Shown here piece after piece: positions 18,581 through 21,836 of a stretch of DNA of 21,836 bases. Source of the stretch: Larix sibirica (lineage: Eukaryota > Streptophyta > Pinopsida > Pinales > Pinaceae); assembly GCA_004151065.3 (NCBI GenBank), contig NWUY0300058948.1:3295-25130 (forward strand), in the 5' to 3' direction. Under the pieces are notes generated by a model. That model was not told where the DNA came from. It did no database searches and saw only the letters and a list, made by a program, of their open reading frames with translations. How positions within the stretch are numbered: the stretch's first letter is position 1; the number at the start of each line of letters is the position of its first letter. A program made the translations under genes and the position numbers.

Positions 18581-19720
18581 ATTTGAAAGGATTTCTAGAC
18601 TGTTTAGGTTGAAAAATTACAAGGTAATTTAGGATAAATTAGGGCACATAATTTTACTATTTTATACGATGGTATAAAATAGAAATTACTTGGATTGGTA
18701 AATAGTAAATTACCTAAATGATAGTTGGGTGGCGGATTCGAATTGTTGGTTGTTGAGTTGTACTGGTTCGGTACACTGGATGTTGAGTGATGGATATTCC
18801 TTTTCGGTAAACAATAGCTTTGAAAATGAGCATTTACCACTTTTAATGGTTGAACGGTTTTCAAAACTGACACATGGAAGCTTTTCATTTGATAGTGAAA
18901 TAACGTGGGGTGACATAAGTGGAGTCCTCCATGGCACACGTCTACTTGGGGTAGGTTGAAATGGAGTGGCAGTGGACCTCCTTTTCATAGGTGTGCACTT
19001 TATACCTTTATATTTTGGGATAAAACCACCTTCGTTTCCCAGGGCAGTAATGCTAGATCAATCAGTTGATAGCACATGTCCTTGTCGATTTTGGGGATAA
19101 TGTACTCTTGGGATAAATTTAGCTGGGGTGCAATTTATTGGCATCCGATTGATCCTAGCTGTCAATTTGCTACTAATTTTCCTTAATCAGTTGGTCAACC
19201 TTTTCCTTTATCTTCCCTCCACTTCATTGGAGTGCTTGACATCCCAACTGTAGATCTCATCAGATCTAACAATACCCCTTTATTTTCACCTAGCGCTCTT
19301 TATTTTATCTCTTGGTCACCTTCCCAAGGTCACTTGGCCACCGCGCTCATTTGAAAGTCTTCTTATTTATATCTTTGGAGATAAATCCAACATTTGTTAA
19401 ACTTAGGTATGTCAAAGTCCCTTCCAAATGTGATGAAATTTCTTAGTACTAACATTTGCTCTAGCAGGGACAATTATCTATTCCAGAGACTACTAAGAAC
19501 TGCATATTAGTTTCTTCACTATTGGGCTATGTAGTATTTTCTCTCGGATATTTTACACATTGAGCAACATTTTTTAGCTTTGAAATCATATGTAAAAGCT
19601 TGGAAATGTAAAGAAAAAATTGAAAATGTAAATGCTGAAAATGAACTAAAAGGAATAACAACAGAATTTTAAGTGCTCCTATTCTACTATGTAGATATCT
19701 GGAAGTGCTCCTTTTATATT
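18581..19720 (-). other. Spacer between pol stop and extra ORF
   Basis: This non-coding spacer of about 1.1 kb has no domain I recognise. It includes an open frame of 92 codons (18988-18710) starting KRRSTATPFQPTPSRRVPWR, basic and Pro/Ser-rich at the start and then undistinguished. The opposite-strand frame 18729-18959 and the overlapping minus frame 18939-18604 are alternatives in the same DNA. A spacer here could hold a promoter, splice acceptor or second start for a separate mRNA of the extra ORF. No such signal can be shown from the sequence alone. Confidence 0.45.
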
Positions 19721-20640
19721 TTAGTACATAAAGAACCATTTGAGTAGCCTTCCATTGACAACAACTTCTATGCTTTCACCATTTAGCTCTGCAAGGATAT
19801 ATGTATTATTGCCTTATACTACTAATATGGTATATGGCCCCATCTAGAGATTATAAAATTTCCCATGTTTGCCTTTTATCTTCTCTTCTGGCATACCACT
19901 TTAGAACTGTGTCTCCTGGCTAGAAGTCCATTTCTATAGCCTTCTTATCAAAATTCGTCTTCATCTTTCTTTGATGTTCTTACAGGTTAACTCTGACTTG
20001 TTCTCTTTCTTGCTGCAACTCTATCAATTCATACATTCTCTTATCCATGTCATTTTCCCCTTCTAACTCAATTTGGATCAAATTTAACACAGGCACCCCC
20101 ATTTATATTGGCATAACTACCTCTTTGCCATACACTAGCTAAAAATAAAATGTTCCAATTGATATTTTCAAACATATTCTCTCAGCTCAAAAATCATATC
20201 TCGGATTTACATCCCATGATTTTTATTTCTATGGAAACATCTTTTTGATAATTCTGAGTAGGATTTTATTTGATGATTTATCCATTCCATTTCCTCGAGG
20301 ATGGTATGGGGTGGAATTCCCCAAATCAATATTATACTTCTGGAAGAACTCTATCATCTTCATTGATCTGAATTCCTAAACATTATCAGCTATGATTTTT
20401 CTTGGGCATGCAAACCTAGATAAAATATTCTCCTCTAAGAATTTGATGATCACTGTGTCATTGGTTGACCTTATTGGGATAGGTTCAACCCACTTTGTGA
20501 AATATTCTATTGTTTTCAGGATCCATCTATGTTGGCCACTTGAATTTGGGTAGATTTCCCCAATGAATTCTAAACCCCATTGTTGGAAAGGAGCATAGGT
20601 TTTAATTGGCTTCAAAGGAAAAGGCTTCAACTTCTACTTT
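19721..20640 (-). pseudogene. Ty3/gypsy integrase core and C-terminus with natural pol end
   Basis: The open frame 20630-20376 gives FPLKPIKTYAPFQQWGLEFI, GQHRWILKTIEYFTKWVEPI and NILSRFACPRKIIADNV. Then, with frame changes, STPYHP-like and GNGMDKSSNKILLRIIKK (about 20300-20245), LVYGKEVVMPI, ELIELQQEREQV and LKWYARREDKR. It ends VNGRLLKWFFMY with a TAA at 19723-19721, the usual end for this lineage. The first catalytic Asp of the core reads Glu in WGLEFIGEI, the second Asp is kept in IIADN, and the catalytic Glu appears replaced by Lys in MDKSSNK. The enzyme would insert cDNA in the nucleus; it is inactive here. Confidence 0.9.
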
Positions 20641-21050
20641 CTTGCAAACAATTGGCATTCAGTGCATTCCCTTATCAGATGATTGGCCTCTGTAAGTAAT
20701 TTGGGCCAAAATAATCCCTCAAGACTTTATATGTTGTATCCCTCCAAGCATGATGACCTCCACATATGGCTTTATGGAATTTTGCAATAATCCCTTCTAT
20801 TTCATCCTCAATCACACAATTTAACAATATGCCTTGAGGGTCTTTCCAATAGAGGTATTCATCTAATATGCAATATTGGAAAGCTTGTAGATTCAATGAT
20901 ATAGACTGTGATTTATTCATATAATCAGGACATTCGAGATATATTAAATAGTAAACAATGTCTCTGTACCATGGAGATTTGATAAATTTTGGATTCACCT
21001 TCATTGTATTTCCTCTCAAATCTTCTTCATCTCTGTTCTTTTCTTCTTAT
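20641..21050 (-). pseudogene. Ty3/gypsy integrase N-terminal zinc-finger region
   Basis: The open frame 21019-20675 (114 codons) contains KFIKSPWYRDIVYYLIYLEC, the segment leading into integrase, then EYLYWKDPQGILLNCVIEDE and KFHKAICGGHHAWRDTTYKV. The His pair of the H2C2 finger lies in that last run. A single frame change near 20710 gives ANHLIRECTECQLFARK, whose C-T-E-C supplies the two Cys. All four zinc ligands are therefore still present across the frameshift. The finger helps integrase form multimers and hold the cDNA end. Confidence 0.85.
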
Positions 21051-21836
21051 GTCAGCTCTACCACTAGATTTAAATATAATGCTTCAAAATTTGATTCAGC
21101 CAACAATTTTGCTAACCCTTTTCCCTTGACCAACTTGGTAGGTTTGATTTCAAGATCTTATTCTTGGATTTTAGCAATCCATTTTCCTCTTCTACCTTCA
21201 CTATCAGTCTAGATGAGTATATCCTTTATTGTATTGTGTGGCACATAAGCAATCACCTGTGAATGTAACAACTAAAATATGAAATATTTCAAGGCTTTTA
21301 CCATGGCATAGGCATGTTTCTCCATTAGACTATATTTTAGTTATGTGTCCCTTAAATCTTTGCCGAAAAATGCTATAGGTTTCTCATATCCTTCTTTGTT
21401 CTTTTGGAGTAGTACCACTACAATAGTATTGGATGACACAAAAGAGAAAAGAAGGAATGGTTTAGAATAATATGGAATTATTAGGACCGAAGCTTCCCCT
21501 AAGGATCTTTTTATCTTTTCAAAGGCTTCTCTTAATTCATTGGTCCACCTTATTTCATTGTATTTCTTTAGCATATTGGTAATAGTTCTTAGCATTTCAG
21601 CTGGTTTTGGAGAGAATCTCCTCAGAAAGTTTATCTTCCCTATATAAGATTGTACCTACTTTTTATTCCTAGGAATCCCTATTGCTTGTATGGATGACAA
21701 CTTTTCAGGATCTATTCTCAGTGCTTTTGACACAATGTGTCCCAACAACTTTCGTTCTTGTAAATAAAAATAAGATTTATTGGGGTTGAGAGATAACCCA
21801 TACCTTCTAAATGTTAGGATATTTTAATACTCCATC
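21051..21836 (-). pseudogene. Ty3/gypsy RT C-terminus and RNase H, cut by window edge
   Basis: The right edge of the window falls inside RT, after the YxDD active site. Visible are RRYGLSLNPNKSYFYLQERK, LLGHIVSKALRIDPEKLSSI, IGKINFLRRFSPKPAEML and MLKKYNEIRWTNELREAFEK. The open frame 21595-21341 goes on with SKPFLLFSFVSSNTIVVVLL and KEGYEKPIAFFGKDLRDT. RNase H continues to about 21060 with MEKHAYAMVKALKYF, VIAYVPHNTIKDIL and DSEGRRGKWIAKIQE, broken by several stops. Gag, protease and most of RT should lie to the right of the window. Confidence 0.9.

Larger units (their letters stand above)
14660..21836 (-). mobile_element. Large Ty3/gypsy element with an extra ORF after pol, right-truncated by window
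   Basis: On the minus strand the window enters inside RT (21836). It continues through RNase H and integrase to a pol stop at 19723-19721. A non-coding spacer of about 1.1 kb follows, then a long additional reading frame (18580 to at least 14880). The pol sequence differs from the other pol in this window: it lacks the chromodomain type of tail and ends soon after a KWYARRED-like motif, as in the Tat/Athila branch. An extra ORF between pol and the 3' LTR also fits Athila-type elements. The two parts share strand and order, but I cannot prove they were one insertion. Confidence 0.65.

Overview
The window looks like repeat-derived intergenic DNA from a large seed-plant nuclear genome. It is AT-rich and contains no intact host gene, tRNA, rRNA or CRISPR array that I can recognise. 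Its content is a mosaic of decayed retrotransposons: at least two Ty3/gypsy pol lineages, two gag fragments on opposite strands, and two LINE fragments. The style of the Ty3 proteins, the heavy decay and the absence of genes over 21.8 kb suggest a gymnosperm (conifer-like) genome. That assignment is inference from protein flavour, not proof.

Layout, left to right. 1-1201 (+) is the 3' part of a LINE: ORF1-like coding remnant, 3' UTR and a short A tail, with ORF2 apparently missing. 1908-2283 and 6387-6979 are two direct copies of one dispersed repeat. They bracket a minus-strand gag-bearing element (about 3700-6130) with a gag domain, a CCHC-type zinc knuckle, and then an acidic Asp/Asn-rich region where protease and RT would be expected. 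7513-7869 (-) is an ORF I do not recognise. About 8040-10970 (-) is a Ty3/gypsy pol: protease, RT, RNase H and integrase, each damaged. It includes a 54-bp in-frame duplication near the start of RT and a broken RT active-site motif. 11900-12340 (+) is a second gag fragment. 12587-13340 (+) is the endonuclease domain of another LINE with no RT after it. 13340-14660 shows nothing coding.

14660-21836 (-) appears to be one larger Ty3 element that runs off the right edge. It has the end of RT, RNase H and integrase, with the natural pol stop at 19721. After a spacer of about 1.1 kb comes a very long extra reading frame (start 18580, traceable to about 14880) that is not gag or pol. Its N-terminal region is globular, its middle forms coiled coils, and its tail is Ser/Pro/Gln-rich. 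The position after pol recalls the additional or env-like ORFs of Athila-type plant elements. This is the most interesting part of the window.

The genes do not form a working system now. The coding regions carry stops, frameshifts and lost catalytic residues. Several stops fit C-to-T or G-to-A transitions, as expected for long-silenced methylated plant transposons.
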